The notes under the pieces: model-generated
What the model saw: only the letters and a program-made list of their open reading frames with translations
Told to the model about the DNA's origin: nothing
Databases searched by the model: none
Part shown: positions 4,641 through 11,916 of the stretch, piece by piece
How the letters are laid out: each line of letters opens with the position of its first letter
Numbering within the stretch: the stretch's first letter is position 1
Translations under genes and position numbers: made by a program
Assembly: GCA_002361935.1 (NCBI GenBank)
Contig: DESD01000048.1
Location: forward strand, 57,596-85,670
Origin: Ruminococcaceae bacterium UBA3323
Lineage (GTDB): Bacteria; Bacillota; Clostridia; Oscillospirales; Acutalibacteraceae
DNA: 28,075 nt
Direction: 5' to 3'

Positions 4641-6256
4641 TGGGTAAATATGTTATTACTTACGACATCGGCACAACCGGAATTAAAACCTGCCTTATTG
4701 AGATAGACGAGGAAATCAAAATCCTTGGCTCTGCAACACTTGGCTATAAGCTTTATGTTGACGATGAAACCGGTGTTAAGGGCGGTGCCGAGCAGCACGC
4801 AGATGAATGGTGGGATGCCATGTGCATTTCAACCAAAAGCGTTTTTGAAAAGGTTCCTTATGTCGGAAAAGAGCAGATTGAGGGTATCTCCTTCTGTTCT
4901 CAGATGCAGGGCCTTGTTCTTGTTGACAAAGAGGGCAACTGCGTTCGCCATCCTATGAGCTATATGGATCAGCGTGCAAGAGAAGAGCTGAAAAAAGGAA
5001 TTGCGCACGGTGTTCAGATTGCCGGCGCAGAGGTTTCAAAGCTTCTCAAATATCTTAAATATACAGGTGCTGTAAGCTCCTCCGTTAAAGATCCTATCTG
5101 GAAATATAAATGGGTTGAAGCACATGAGCCGGAAATTTTTGCAAAGGTTTACAAATGGCTTGATGTTAAAGAATACCTTATCTGCCGTGCAAGCGGTGAA
5201 TTTGTTATGACAGAGGACAGTGCCTTTGCCACACTTCTTTATGATACAAGAAAGGGGCACGAGGGCTGGTGCAAGCCTATCTGCGATATGGTTGGCGTTG
5301 ATATGAAGCACCTGCCGGTAATTAAAAAGTGCACCGAAAAGGTTGGCGAGATTACGGAAAAGGCTGCCGAAGAGCTTGGCCTTGCCGCAGGAACTGCCGT
5401 ATTCGGCGGCGGCGGAGATGCTTCTCTGATCGGCGTTGGTGCAGGCTCGGTTGCTATTGGTGATACACATATTTACAGCGGTACATCAGGCTGGGTCGGC
5501 ACGGTTGTTAACAAGCAGGTAGTTGACGCAAGTGCGATGATGGCAGCTATTGTTGGCGCAGACCCCGGAAAATACAACTATTTCGGCGAGCTTGAAACAT
5601 CCAACAAGTGTGTTGAATGGGTTAAGGATCACTTAGCGCTGGACGACATCAGAGTTTATCTTCACGACAAAAATGTTTCAGACGCAGTAGAAGCATTGCA
5701 GATTAATCTTTACGATTATATGGAGCAGGTTATTGACACGGTTCCTGCCGGCTCTAACGGAACAATCTTTACGCCGTGGCTGCACGGCAACCGCTGCCCG
5801 TTTGAGGATCCGAACGCCGCAGGCATGTTCTTTAACATAAAAATCGAAACCGGCAAAACAGAGCTGATAAGAGCTGTTGTTGAAGGCATATGCTTCCATA
5901 TGAGATGGATGCTTGAAAGACAGGATATTAAAAAAGAGGTTAAAATTTCAAAAGTTATCCGCTTCTGCGGCGGCGGTGCTCTGGGCGGAGTTACCTGCCA
6001 GATTCTTTCGGATATTTTACAGCGTGAAATTGAAGTTGTAGACAGCCCGCAGAATGTTGGTGCAGTAGGCGCTGCAGCCTGCATTGCGGTAGGACTTAAT
6101 CTTATCCCGTCACTTGAGCATGTTAAAAACCTTATTCCTGCCAAAAAGCATTATTATCCGAATCCGGAACACAAGGATGTTTATGACAGAAACTTCAGAG
6201 TTTTCCAGAATCTTTATAAATGCAACAAAGAAAACTTTGAAATTTTGAATGGTTAA
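4640..6256 (+). CDS. FGGY family carbohydrate kinase (xylulokinase-like)
   Basis: The product has 538 residues, a full FGGY kinase: N-terminal actin-like ATPase domain with DIGTTGIKT (9-17), the catalytic-base region SYMDQRA (D110), GGGGDA (256-261), GTSGWVG (281-287), and in the C-terminal lobe FCGGGALGGVTCQILSDIL for ATP binding. The family phosphorylates the terminal hydroxyl of ketoses, polyols or related compounds. Overall shape is closest to xylulokinase-like members, but specificity cannot be read by eye. GGAGG (4628-4632) lies 7 nt from ATG 4640 and 4 nt from ATG 4637, so I prefer 4640; either gives overlap with tetR. A terminator follows. With the divergent aldolase and aminotransferase it suggests phosphorylation followed by aldol cleavage of one substrate. 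Confidence 0.9.
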   Translation: MGKYVITYDIGTTGIKTCLIEIDEEIKILGSATLGYKLYVDDETGVKGGAEQHADEWWDAMCISTKSVFEKVPYVGKEQIEGISFCSQMQGLVLVDKEGNCVRHPMSYMDQRAREELKKGIAHGVQIAGAEVSKLLKYLKYTGAVSSSVKDPIWKYKWVEAHEPEIFAKVYKWLDVKEYLICRASGEFVMTEDSAFATLLYDTRKGHEGWCKPICDMVGVDMKHLPVIKKCTEKVGEITEKAAEELGLAAGTAVFGGGGDASLIGVGAGSVAIGDTHIYSGTSGWVGTVVNKQVVDASAMMAAIVGADPGKYNYFGELETSNKCVEWVKDHLALDDIRVYLHDKNVSDAVEALQINLYDYMEQVIDTVPAGSNGTIFTPWLHGNRCPFEDPNAAGMFFNIKIETGKTELIRAVVEGICFHMRWMLERQDIKKEVKISKVIRFCGGGALGGVTCQILSDILQREIEVVDSPQNVGAVGAAACIAVGLNLIPSLEHVKNLIPAKKHYYPNPEHKDVYDRNFRVFQNLYKCNKENFEILNG

Positions 6257-6317
6257 GTTGAACAAAATAAGGTTCAGCAACTCTGTTGTTTAATACATAT
6301 ATAATATACTGCTGTTC

Positions 6318-6345
6318 AGAGAGAGCCAAGGCTCTCTCTTTTTTT
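6318..6345 (+). terminator. Intrinsic terminator after the FGGY kinase
   Basis: AGAGAGAGCC (6318-6327) pairs with GGCTCTCTCT (6330-6339) around a 2-nt spacer and is followed by TTTTTT (6340-6345). It separates the sugar cluster from the phosphate island. Confidence 0.9.
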
Positions 6346-6359
6346 GCCTGTTTCAAAAA

Positions 6360-6415
6360 TTTAACAAAAACAGAACATTATTTTACTGAAATTTTACAAA
6401 TAATAAACTTATATT
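6360..6415 (+). promoter_or_regulatory. PhoP-box-like repeats and promoter of the first Na/Pi transporter
   Basis: TTAACA (6361), a degenerate AGAACA (6372), TTTACT (6382) and TTTACA (6393) recur at about 11, 10 and 11 bp. Known Bacillus PhoP boxes are TT(A/T/C)A(C/T)A repeats with 4-6 bp gaps, so three of the four fit. TATATT at 6410-6415 could be the -10. Given the nearby PhoP/PhoR-like pair and the phosphate transporter downstream, phosphate-starvation activation is a reasonable inference. Confidence 0.4.
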
Positions 6416-6453
6416 CAATCGCTGTTGTTTAAATTTTTTCCGAGGTGAAAAAC

Positions 6454-8199
6454 ATGAGTATATTTAATATCCTGACATTAATAGGCGGACTTTCGCTATT
6501 CTTATTCGGTATGAATTATATGGGCAGCTCCCTTGAAAAACTCGGTGGGGGAAAATTTGAATCTATTCTTGAAAAAATGACAAATAATCGTTTTAAAGGT
6601 CTGCTTTTAGGTGCAGCGGTTACGGCAATTATTCAATCCTCTTCGGCAGTAACCGTTATGGCAGTCGGCTTTGTTAATTCCGGAATAATGGCATTAAGTC
6701 AGGTTACGGGAATCATAATGGGCGCAAACATCGGCACAACGATAACAAGCTGGCTGCTTTCACTTACGGGAATTGAAAGTTCAAATATATTAATCAGCCT
6801 TCTGAAGCCATCTTCATTTACACCGGCTCTGGCACTTATCGGAATCATTTTGTATTTATTCTGCAAAGGCGAAAAGAAAAAGAATATCGGCTCCATTTTA
6901 ATTGGATTTGCCGTTTTAATGTTCGGAATGGAATCAATGAGCGGAGCAGTTGAACCGCTTAAGGATGTTCCTGAATTCACAAGCCTGCTCACAAAATTTT
7001 CAAATCCCGTTTTAGGTTTGCTGGCAGGCATGTTGCTTACCGCCGTTATCCAATCCTCATCGGCAAGTGTAGGCATACTGCAGGCACTTACCGTAACCGG
7101 TTCCATAACAATCGGAACGGCATTCCCGATTATTTTAGGCCAGAATATAGGCACCTGCATAACCGCTTTAATCTCTTCAATCGGAACCAGCAAAAACGGA
7201 AAAAGAACATCCGTTATTCACCTGGCATTCAATACAATCGGCGTTGCACTGGCAATGAGCTTATTCTACGGAATCAACGCTGTTGCAGACTTTTCATTTA
7301 TTAACAATTCCATTAATGCCGCAGGGGTTGCCGTAATTCATTCCCTGTTCAACATATTTGCAACCGTTGTTCTGTTTCCGTTCGGACGCCTGCTTGAAAA
7401 GCTTTCCTGCCTTATTATTAAAGACGGTAAAAACGGAAAGACGGATGCACTTGTTGACAGAAAATTTCTATTCTCACCCTCCTATGCAATCAACAAAGCT
7501 GTTGATGAATGCTGCAAAATGGGAGAACTGGCTAAAAGCAACATTATGCTTTGCCTGGATTTCATAAACGATTATTCGGAAGTAAATGATAAAAAAATAA
7601 CAGATAATGAAAAAAAGCTTGACAATTATGAGGACAAGCTGCAGACCTATATTATGAAATTAAGCGCTATGGACTTGAACACGGAGGAAGCAGTAAAAAT
7701 ATCCAAGCTAAGCCATGCAATCGGAAATTTTGAAAGAATAGGCGACTATGGCATTAACATTTTAAAAGCTAAAAGAAAAATGCAGAAGCAAAAAGTAAAC
7801 TTCTCACACGAAGCAAATTACGGTATAGAGGTGATGAGTGATGCCGTAAGCGAAATTGTTGAAAAATCACTTAAGGCATTTGTTGATGACGATGTTGAGC
7901 TTGCCAAAACCATTGAGCCGCTTGAGCAGGTGATAAACAATCTGAACACTGAGCTTCGTGCCATGCACGCAAAAAGGATGCAGAAGGGTGAATGCAGCAT
8001 AGATAACGGCATACTGTTTTTTGATATCATCAATTCCTTTGAACGTATTGCCGACCACTGTTCAAATCTTGCAGTCTGCACCATTGAACTTTCACAGAAA
8101 AGCTATCAGCCTCATTCCTATTTGAGAATAATCAAAAATGTTGACAATAAAACGTTTTCGGAAGTTTTTGAAAAATACCTGGAAAAATATAAGCTTTAA
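6454..8199 (+). CDS. Na+/phosphate cotransporter with fused PhoU-like domain
   Basis: The product has 581 residues. Residues 1 to about 320 are the NptA/PNaS membrane part, with the two signature inverted-repeat motifs QSSSA at 61-65 and 200-204, each after a GA-TA--QSSSA lead, and GANIGTT at 90-96. Family members take up inorganic phosphate with sodium. Residues about 345-570 are a cytoplasmic PhoU-like helical domain (FERIGDYGINI and FERIADHCSNLA are the two PhoU E-R-D motifs). An in-frame GTG at 6445 exists, but GAGGTG lies 7-12 nt before ATG 6454, which I take as the start. It is a close paralogue of the protein encoded at 11917-13665. PhoP-like repeats upstream suggest phosphate control. 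Confidence 0.9.
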   Translation: MSIFNILTLIGGLSLFLFGMNYMGSSLEKLGGGKFESILEKMTNNRFKGLLLGAAVTAIIQSSSAVTVMAVGFVNSGIMALSQVTGIIMGANIGTTITSWLLSLTGIESSNILISLLKPSSFTPALALIGIILYLFCKGEKKKNIGSILIGFAVLMFGMESMSGAVEPLKDVPEFTSLLTKFSNPVLGLLAGMLLTAVIQSSSASVGILQALTVTGSITIGTAFPIILGQNIGTCITALISSIGTSKNGKRTSVIHLAFNTIGVALAMSLFYGINAVADFSFINNSINAAGVAVIHSLFNIFATVVLFPFGRLLEKLSCLIIKDGKNGKTDALVDRKFLFSPSYAINKAVDECCKMGELAKSNIMLCLDFINDYSEVNDKKITDNEKKLDNYEDKLQTYIMKLSAMDLNTEEAVKISKLSHAIGNFERIGDYGINILKAKRKMQKQKVNFSHEANYGIEVMSDAVSEIVEKSLKAFVDDDVELAKTIEPLEQVINNLNTELRAMHAKRMQKGECSIDNGILFFDIINSFERIADHCSNLAVCTIELSQKSYQPHSYLRIIKNVDNKTFSEVFEKYLEKYKL

Positions 8200-8250
8200 A
8201 TCTTACTAACAGTTATTTCTCTATTGAAGGCAAAAGGCATTTGATACAAA

Positions 8251-8279
8251 AAAGGGGGCAGCCAATGGCTGCCCCCTTT
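8251..8279. terminator. Terminator between convergent genes
   Basis: A perfect 13-bp stem, AAAGGGGGCAGCC (8251-8263) with GGCTGCCCCCTTT (8267-8279), closes a 3-nt loop. The minus strand has the better U-tract, so it mainly ends the acyltransferase gene, but it can also stop the transporter message. Confidence 0.9.
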
Positions 8280-8302
8280 GATTTCCATTTAATCCAAAAA
8301 CA

Positions 8303-9226
8303 TTATTTCCATTTCTGTATAATGGACGGATTATCAAATATTTTATCAAGCCTTTCCATAAACGGAACACAATCGCCGTAATCAAGTGCACGGTGATCAA
8401 TAGCAATTGTAATCGGAAGAACGGAACGGATTTCAATCTTTTCATTTCCGTTTTCATCCACCTTGACAACAGGACGTCTTTGAATTGCATTAATGGCAAA
8501 AGCGGTAGTTTGAGGAGGAATAATTTCCAAAAGGAAGCAGGCACCCTTCTGTTCCCTGTAAATTGAGCCGAGATTGGTGATGGTAGTTGTTCCCTGTTCA
8601 ATATCATGCCTTGTCAACCGGTCTTCAACCGGAATGGAATAATACTCTTTTTTACTGTTTCCGGAAAGATTGCTTACTCTGTGAGGTCCGGGCATTTTTG
8701 AGCCGAACAGCTTATTCAGTGCTCCAACAATATTGCCTTTTTTAAGACCCTCAAGAGTATAGTTCAAAGATACCTGATACATCGTTTCATCCATATCGGA
8801 ATTATTGGCTCTGCGAATGGTATCCTTAATCTGCGCAGTAAATTCCGTTAAAGATTTATTTCCCATATCATGAAGATTAACCGTCATCATTTCTCCCGAT
8901 TTTAAAATCATCGGCATGGATATGTCTATATTGTCATTATAGTTCAGTGTTCCCCTTACAAGCTTTCTTCTGAAATCCAATGTACAGTTCATTTTCGGAG
9001 CTGCTTTTAATCCCTCACAGATAACCTTCATAACTGCAGTATTAACAGTTACCTTATCTTCTTTATTCTCTATTGAAGCATTAATCTTTTTAAGCTCTGC
9101 AAGAAATTCCGTAACGTCAGCTTCATAGCCCACTGCAGTATGCGGAATTTGCTCCCAGCTTTCACAGGTCATATTAGATACGATTTTTCTTGCAATTCCA
9201 AAATATTCTTTTTTATATACAGCCAT
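8303..9226 (-). CDS. Stand-alone E2-type (CAT-fold) acyltransferase
   Basis: The product has 307 residues and matches only the catalytic domain of 2-oxo acid dehydrogenase E2 components and related chloramphenicol-acetyltransferase-fold enzymes. GTTTITNLGS (212-221) matches the E2 GT-TI-N-G motif, and DHRALDYG (277-284) matches the active-site HRxxDG with H278 and D282, with one extra residue between D and G. There is no lipoyl domain and no E1/E3-binding domain, and no E1 or E3 gene lies nearby, so it is not evidently part of a dehydrogenase complex. The ATG at 9226 has AAGGAGA before it; 8 codons further upstream lack this. It is flanked by phosphate-uptake and signalling genes without an obvious link. 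Acyl donor and acceptor unknown. Confidence 0.8.
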   Translation of the reverse strand: MAVYKKEYFGIARKIVSNMTCESWEQIPHTAVGYEADVTEFLAELKKINASIENKEDKVTVNTAVMKVICEGLKAAPKMNCTLDFRRKLVRGTLNYNDNIDISMPMILKSGEMMTVNLHDMGNKSLTEFTAQIKDTIRRANNSDMDETMYQVSLNYTLEGLKKGNIVGALNKLFGSKMPGPHRVSNLSGNSKKEYYSIPVEDRLTRHDIEQGTTTITNLGSIYREQKGACFLLEIIPPQTTAFAINAIQRRPVVKVDENGNEKIEIRSVLPITIAIDHRALDYGDCVPFMERLDKIFDNPSIIQKWK

Positions 9227-9267
9227 ATTTCCTATCTCCTTTAACGGCAAATTTATTATTTGCCCAT

Positions 9268-9296
9268 ATGATAACGATTTTGCAGAAAAACATCAA
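9268..9296 (-). promoter_or_regulatory. Promoter of the acyltransferase gene
   Basis: Minus-strand TTGATG (9296-9291), 17-nt spacer and TATCAT (9273-9268) form a plausible sigma-A promoter about 40 nt before the ATG. Confidence 0.5.
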
Positions 9297-9316
9297 TCAA
9301 CTTTGATTTACACAGG

Positions 9317-9335
9317 TGTCAACCTTCGGTTGACA
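9317..9335. promoter_or_regulatory. Perfect 8-bp palindrome upstream of the acyltransferase promoter
   Basis: TGTCAACC-TTC-GGTTGACA is perfectly symmetrical and lacks a U-tract on either strand. It lies about 20 bp upstream of the -35 of the acyltransferase gene and may be an operator; the neighbouring XRE protein is a candidate binder. Confidence 0.4.
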
Positions 9336-9336
9336 T

Positions 9337-9373
9337 AAAAAAACGCCCATTTTAAGCCAAAAAATGAGCGTTT
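9337..9373 (-). terminator. Terminator after the membrane-anchored XRE gene
   Basis: AAACGCTCATTTT (minus, 9373-9361) pairs with AAAATGGGCGTTT (9353-9341) with one G-U and a 7-nt loop. A U-tract continues (A-run 9337-9343 on plus). Confidence 0.85.
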
Positions 9374-9386
9374 GAAATAGTTTATA

Positions 9387-10037
9387 TTATTTTATTTTTC
9401 TTGTAACACAAACAATATAAAAGATAGGAATGGTTAAAAATATAATCCACATAGGATGCCAAAGATTTGCAAAAAAACCGCACATAAGATATATCAGCGT
9501 TACCAGAACGGGATAGCAAAAAATAACCGGCTTTTTCTTTTCAAAGGCAATAACTCCTGTATAGAAAAGCGGAATTGTCAGCAGCACAAGCCAGCCCGTT
9601 ATCCAGCCTTTTGCACCGAAAAAAGAGCCGATAACCGCATACAAAACAACCATCCATATCGGATAAGAAATAAAAAGCCATCCTCTTTTTTTATGGGGCT
9701 TCGGTTCCTTATGATCCTGCTTTTCTATGAAAATGATTTTTGTTTCAGCCTTGTTTTCTTTTCCTTCCGAAACATCACTTTCAGCTTTATCCTCATTGTT
9801 TTCCGAAAATTCCCTGCTGTCTGTTTCTTCCGTTTCGCCGCATTTCAGAATTGTATCAACAGACACGCCGTAAAGCTCGGAAAGCTTTAAAAGGTTTTCG
9901 GTATCAGGCGTTGCATAGCCCTGCTCCCATTTGGAAACAGACTGCCTTGAAAGGCCCAGCCGTTCACCAAGCTTTTCCTGGCTTAAATGGTTCTTTATTC
10001 TGAGTTCTTTTAAATAGTCCCCCTGTTTAATAGACAA
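9387..10037 (-). CDS. Membrane-anchored XRE/Cro-type regulator
   Basis: The product has 216 residues. Residues 5-62 are an HTH_3 domain with LSQEKLGERLGLSRQSVSKW, followed by a charged Glu/Lys-rich linker (about 66-118) and about four hydrophobic segments (roughly 120-140, 145-166, 170-190 and 195-211). Such DNA-binding proteins tethered to the membrane are common in Clostridia and often respond to envelope conditions. The start is TTG 10037 with AGGAGGG six nt upstream. It lies 77 nt after the histidine kinase on the same strand but has its own promoter at 10082-10110, and a terminator follows. It could be partly co-transcribed with the two-component genes. Target genes are unknown. Confidence 0.85.
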   Translation of the reverse strand: MSIKQGDYLKELRIKNHLSQEKLGERLGLSRQSVSKWEQGYATPDTENLLKLSELYGVSVDTILKCGETEETDSREFSENNEDKAESDVSEGKENKAETKIIFIEKQDHKEPKPHKKRGWLFISYPIWMVVLYAVIGSFFGAKGWITGWLVLLTIPLFYTGVIAFEKKKPVIFCYPVLVTLIYLMCGFFANLWHPMWIIFLTIPIFYIVCVTRKIK

Positions 10038-10081
10038 ATAAATCCCTCCTTACATATTAATCCGAATACTGAGCTTTCTAC

Positions 10082-10110
10082 ATTTTAGCACAAAGAGATT
10101 TTAACATCAA
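10082..10110 (-). promoter_or_regulatory. Promoter of the membrane-anchored XRE gene
   Basis: Minus-strand TTGATG (10110-10105), a 17-nt spacer and TAAAAT (10087-10082) lie just downstream of the kinase stop codon and about 45 nt before the TTG start. Confidence 0.5.
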
Positions 10111-10114
10111 TAAA

Positions 10115-11152
10115 TTATTTTTTTGGCAGCAAAACAGTAACCTTTGTTCCCTCATTTTCTTTACTCTCAAGCCTGACTGAGCCGCCGAGATATTCCGCAC
10201 TGTGCTTAACAATGGCAAGCCCGAGCCCTGTTCCCCCGGTCTGCTTGGAACGGGATTTATCAACCCTGAAAAATCTTTCAAAAATTCTTTCCTGTGCACT
10301 TTCGGGAATTCCGATTCCCGTATCACGAACGGTAAGCACAATTTCACTTTTGTTGTTTTCAACGGAAACAAATACTCTGCCGCCGTCTACATTATACCTT
10401 ATTGCATTTTCAACAAGATTATAAACCAACTCCTCAAGCAGTGATTTTGAGGCACGGATAAATGCTTCGCTTCCGTCAATAAGAATTTGAATATTCCGTT
10501 TCTGTGCTTCAACGGAAAGGGCATCCGCACAAGAGGAAGCGATCGCCTTTAAATCCACCGTATCAACAATCGGCTTAAAATCATACTCTTCAAGCTGAGA
10601 AAGCTGAATGATATCATGGGTTAAATTTATCAGTCTTTGTGATTCCTTATAAATAATACCGCCAAATCGGGAGGCATCCTCCCGGCTGACCTCTGTATTT
10701 TCAAGAATTTCACCGTAACCGGAGATAGCCGTAAGCGGCGTTTTCAATTCATGAGAAAGATTGGCAGTAAACTGCTTTGCAAGGTTTTCAAGCCTTGCCT
10801 TTTTATCAAGCTGGGTTTTGATTTTTTCGGTAAAGGGTTCAAGCTCATTATAAGGACAGTTTTCATCAATATGCTTTAAATCCTCTCCCATTTTTTCAAT
10901 AGGCTTAACAATTTTCTTTGTTAATATATGAGCTGTAACAAGCGCAATTGCAGTGATTATCAAAAGCAGAATAAAAAACTGAAAGCTGTATTTTCCAAGA
11001 AGACGGAACACCTTTTGCAGCGTTACCTCGCCGGTTACAACAAAAACCGTGCAGATAATCAGCACGGTTATAACAGATGAGCATACTGCCACAAACATGG
11101 TTTTAGAAAAGATTTTGCTTACCAAACTATTTTCCAAGCTTATACCCCACAT
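10115..11152 (-). CDS. PhoR-like sensor histidine kinase
   Basis: The product has 345 residues from ATG 11152. Two transmembrane segments (about 19-41 and 54-78) are separated by only about 12 residues, so there is no extracytoplasmic sensor domain. A short linker is followed by a HisKA domain with NLSHELKTPL (H134) and an HATPase_c domain: NLVENA (245-250), DTGIGIP (277-283) and GTGLGLAI (307-314). It autophosphorylates on H134 and passes phosphate to the regulator encoded just upstream. The frames overlap by 26 nt if ATG 11152 is used; a TTG at 11125 is an alternative start. Layout is like PhoR kinases without PAS, and flanking Na/Pi transporters support a phosphate role, which remains inferred. 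Confidence 0.88.
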   Translation of the reverse strand: MWGISLENSLVSKIFSKTMFVAVCSSVITVLIICTVFVVTGEVTLQKVFRLLGKYSFQFFILLLIITAIALVTAHILTKKIVKPIEKMGEDLKHIDENCPYNELEPFTEKIKTQLDKKARLENLAKQFTANLSHELKTPLTAISGYGEILENTEVSREDASRFGGIIYKESQRLINLTHDIIQLSQLEEYDFKPIVDTVDLKAIASSCADALSVEAQKRNIQILIDGSEAFIRASKSLLEELVYNLVENAIRYNVDGGRVFVSVENNKSEIVLTVRDTGIGIPESAQERIFERFFRVDKSRSKQTGGTGLGLAIVKHSAEYLGGSVRLESKENEGTKVTVLLPKK

Positions 11153-11801
11153 TTCTTATGGTTTCAATCAAGCTTCCGTTTTCACCAAGCTTTTTTCTGA
11201 GTGTAAGAATATGGCTGTCAACCGTTCGGGTTTCGCTTTCGCTGTTGTAACCCCACACCGTGTTTAAAAGCTGTTCCCTTGTAACTGCAATACCCTTGTT
11301 CAGCATAAGATATTTTAAAATCTCAAATTCCTTAAAAGTTAATTCAATCTCCTGATTGCAGGAATAAACCCTGTGCTTTTTATCATCAAGCGTTATTGTT
11401 TCATATTCGTAAACCGTTCTGTCGTCCTTTTTCTGGGTTCGGCGAAGAAGTGCTTTAATACGGGAAAGAAAAATCATAACCGAAAACGGCTTTGTTATAT
11501 AATCATCCGCACCGCATTCAAGGCCCTTAACATAATCCATTTCCGAATCCTTTGCAGTAACCATAATAATCGGCATATCCCTGTATTCGGGATTTTTGCG
11601 AAGCTTTTTTGTAACCGCAAGCCCATCCTCAACAGGAAGCATAACATCAATGACCAGCAAATCGGGTTTTCTTTTTTCAAGAGCCGAATAAAAGCTTTTC
11701 GGCTCGGAAAAACCTTCTACCTCATAGCCGTTTCCGGAAACAGCATACATTTCAAGCTCTCTGACGCTTTCATCATCCTCAAGAATATAAATTAAAGCCA
11801 T
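11127..11801 (-). CDS. PhoP/OmpR-family response regulator
   Basis: The product has 224 residues. The receiver domain (1-118) carries the acidic pair DD (9-10), phospho-acceptor D52 in LLVIDVMLPVEDG, T82 and K104 (ITKPF). The C-terminal winged helix (about 128-222) shows ELTFKEFEILKYLMLNKG and TVDSHILTLRKKLG, typical of OmpR/PhoB DNA-binding domains, which bind direct repeats about 11 bp apart. The ATG at 11801 has AAAGGAGGTAAGG upstream. It lies downstream of the second Na/Pi transporter on the same strand, with a terminator between, and overlaps the kinase. PhoP-like repeats before both transporters are candidate targets. A phosphate-response role is inferred. Confidence 0.9.
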   Translation of the reverse strand: MALIYILEDDESVRELEMYAVSGNGYEVEGFSEPKSFYSALEKRKPDLLVIDVMLPVEDGLAVTKKLRKNPEYRDMPIIMVTAKDSEMDYVKGLECGADDYITKPFSVMIFLSRIKALLRRTQKKDDRTVYEYETITLDDKKHRVYSCNQEIELTFKEFEILKYLMLNKGIAVTREQLLNTVWGYNSESETRTVDSHILTLRKKLGENGSLIETIRNVGYKLGK

Positions 11802-11862
11802 AGCCTTACCTCCTTTTCTTTTCAGAAATCAAAAACTGACTGAAACGGGTTTTGTGAAAATT

Positions 11863-11908
11863 AAAAACCAAGCAAGTGAAAAAATGCTTAACATCTTTTC
11901 ACTTGCTT
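11863..11908 (-). terminator. Terminator after the second Na/Pi transporter
   Basis: On the minus strand AAGCAAGTGAAAA (11908-11896) pairs with TTTTCACTTGCTT (11882-11870) around a 13-nt loop. GGTTTTT follows, only 9 nt after the stop codon. Confidence 0.85.
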
Positions 11909-11916
11909 ATATTAAA

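Noticed and set aside
5036..6144. Two antisense open frames of about 143 codons opposite the FGGY kinase
   Set aside because: Both lie across conserved kinase motifs and have no family signature or binding site.
9456..10003. Plus-strand frames opposite the membrane-anchored XRE gene
   Set aside because: Hydrophobic and low-complexity shadows of the real gene's transmembrane and linker codons; no start signals.
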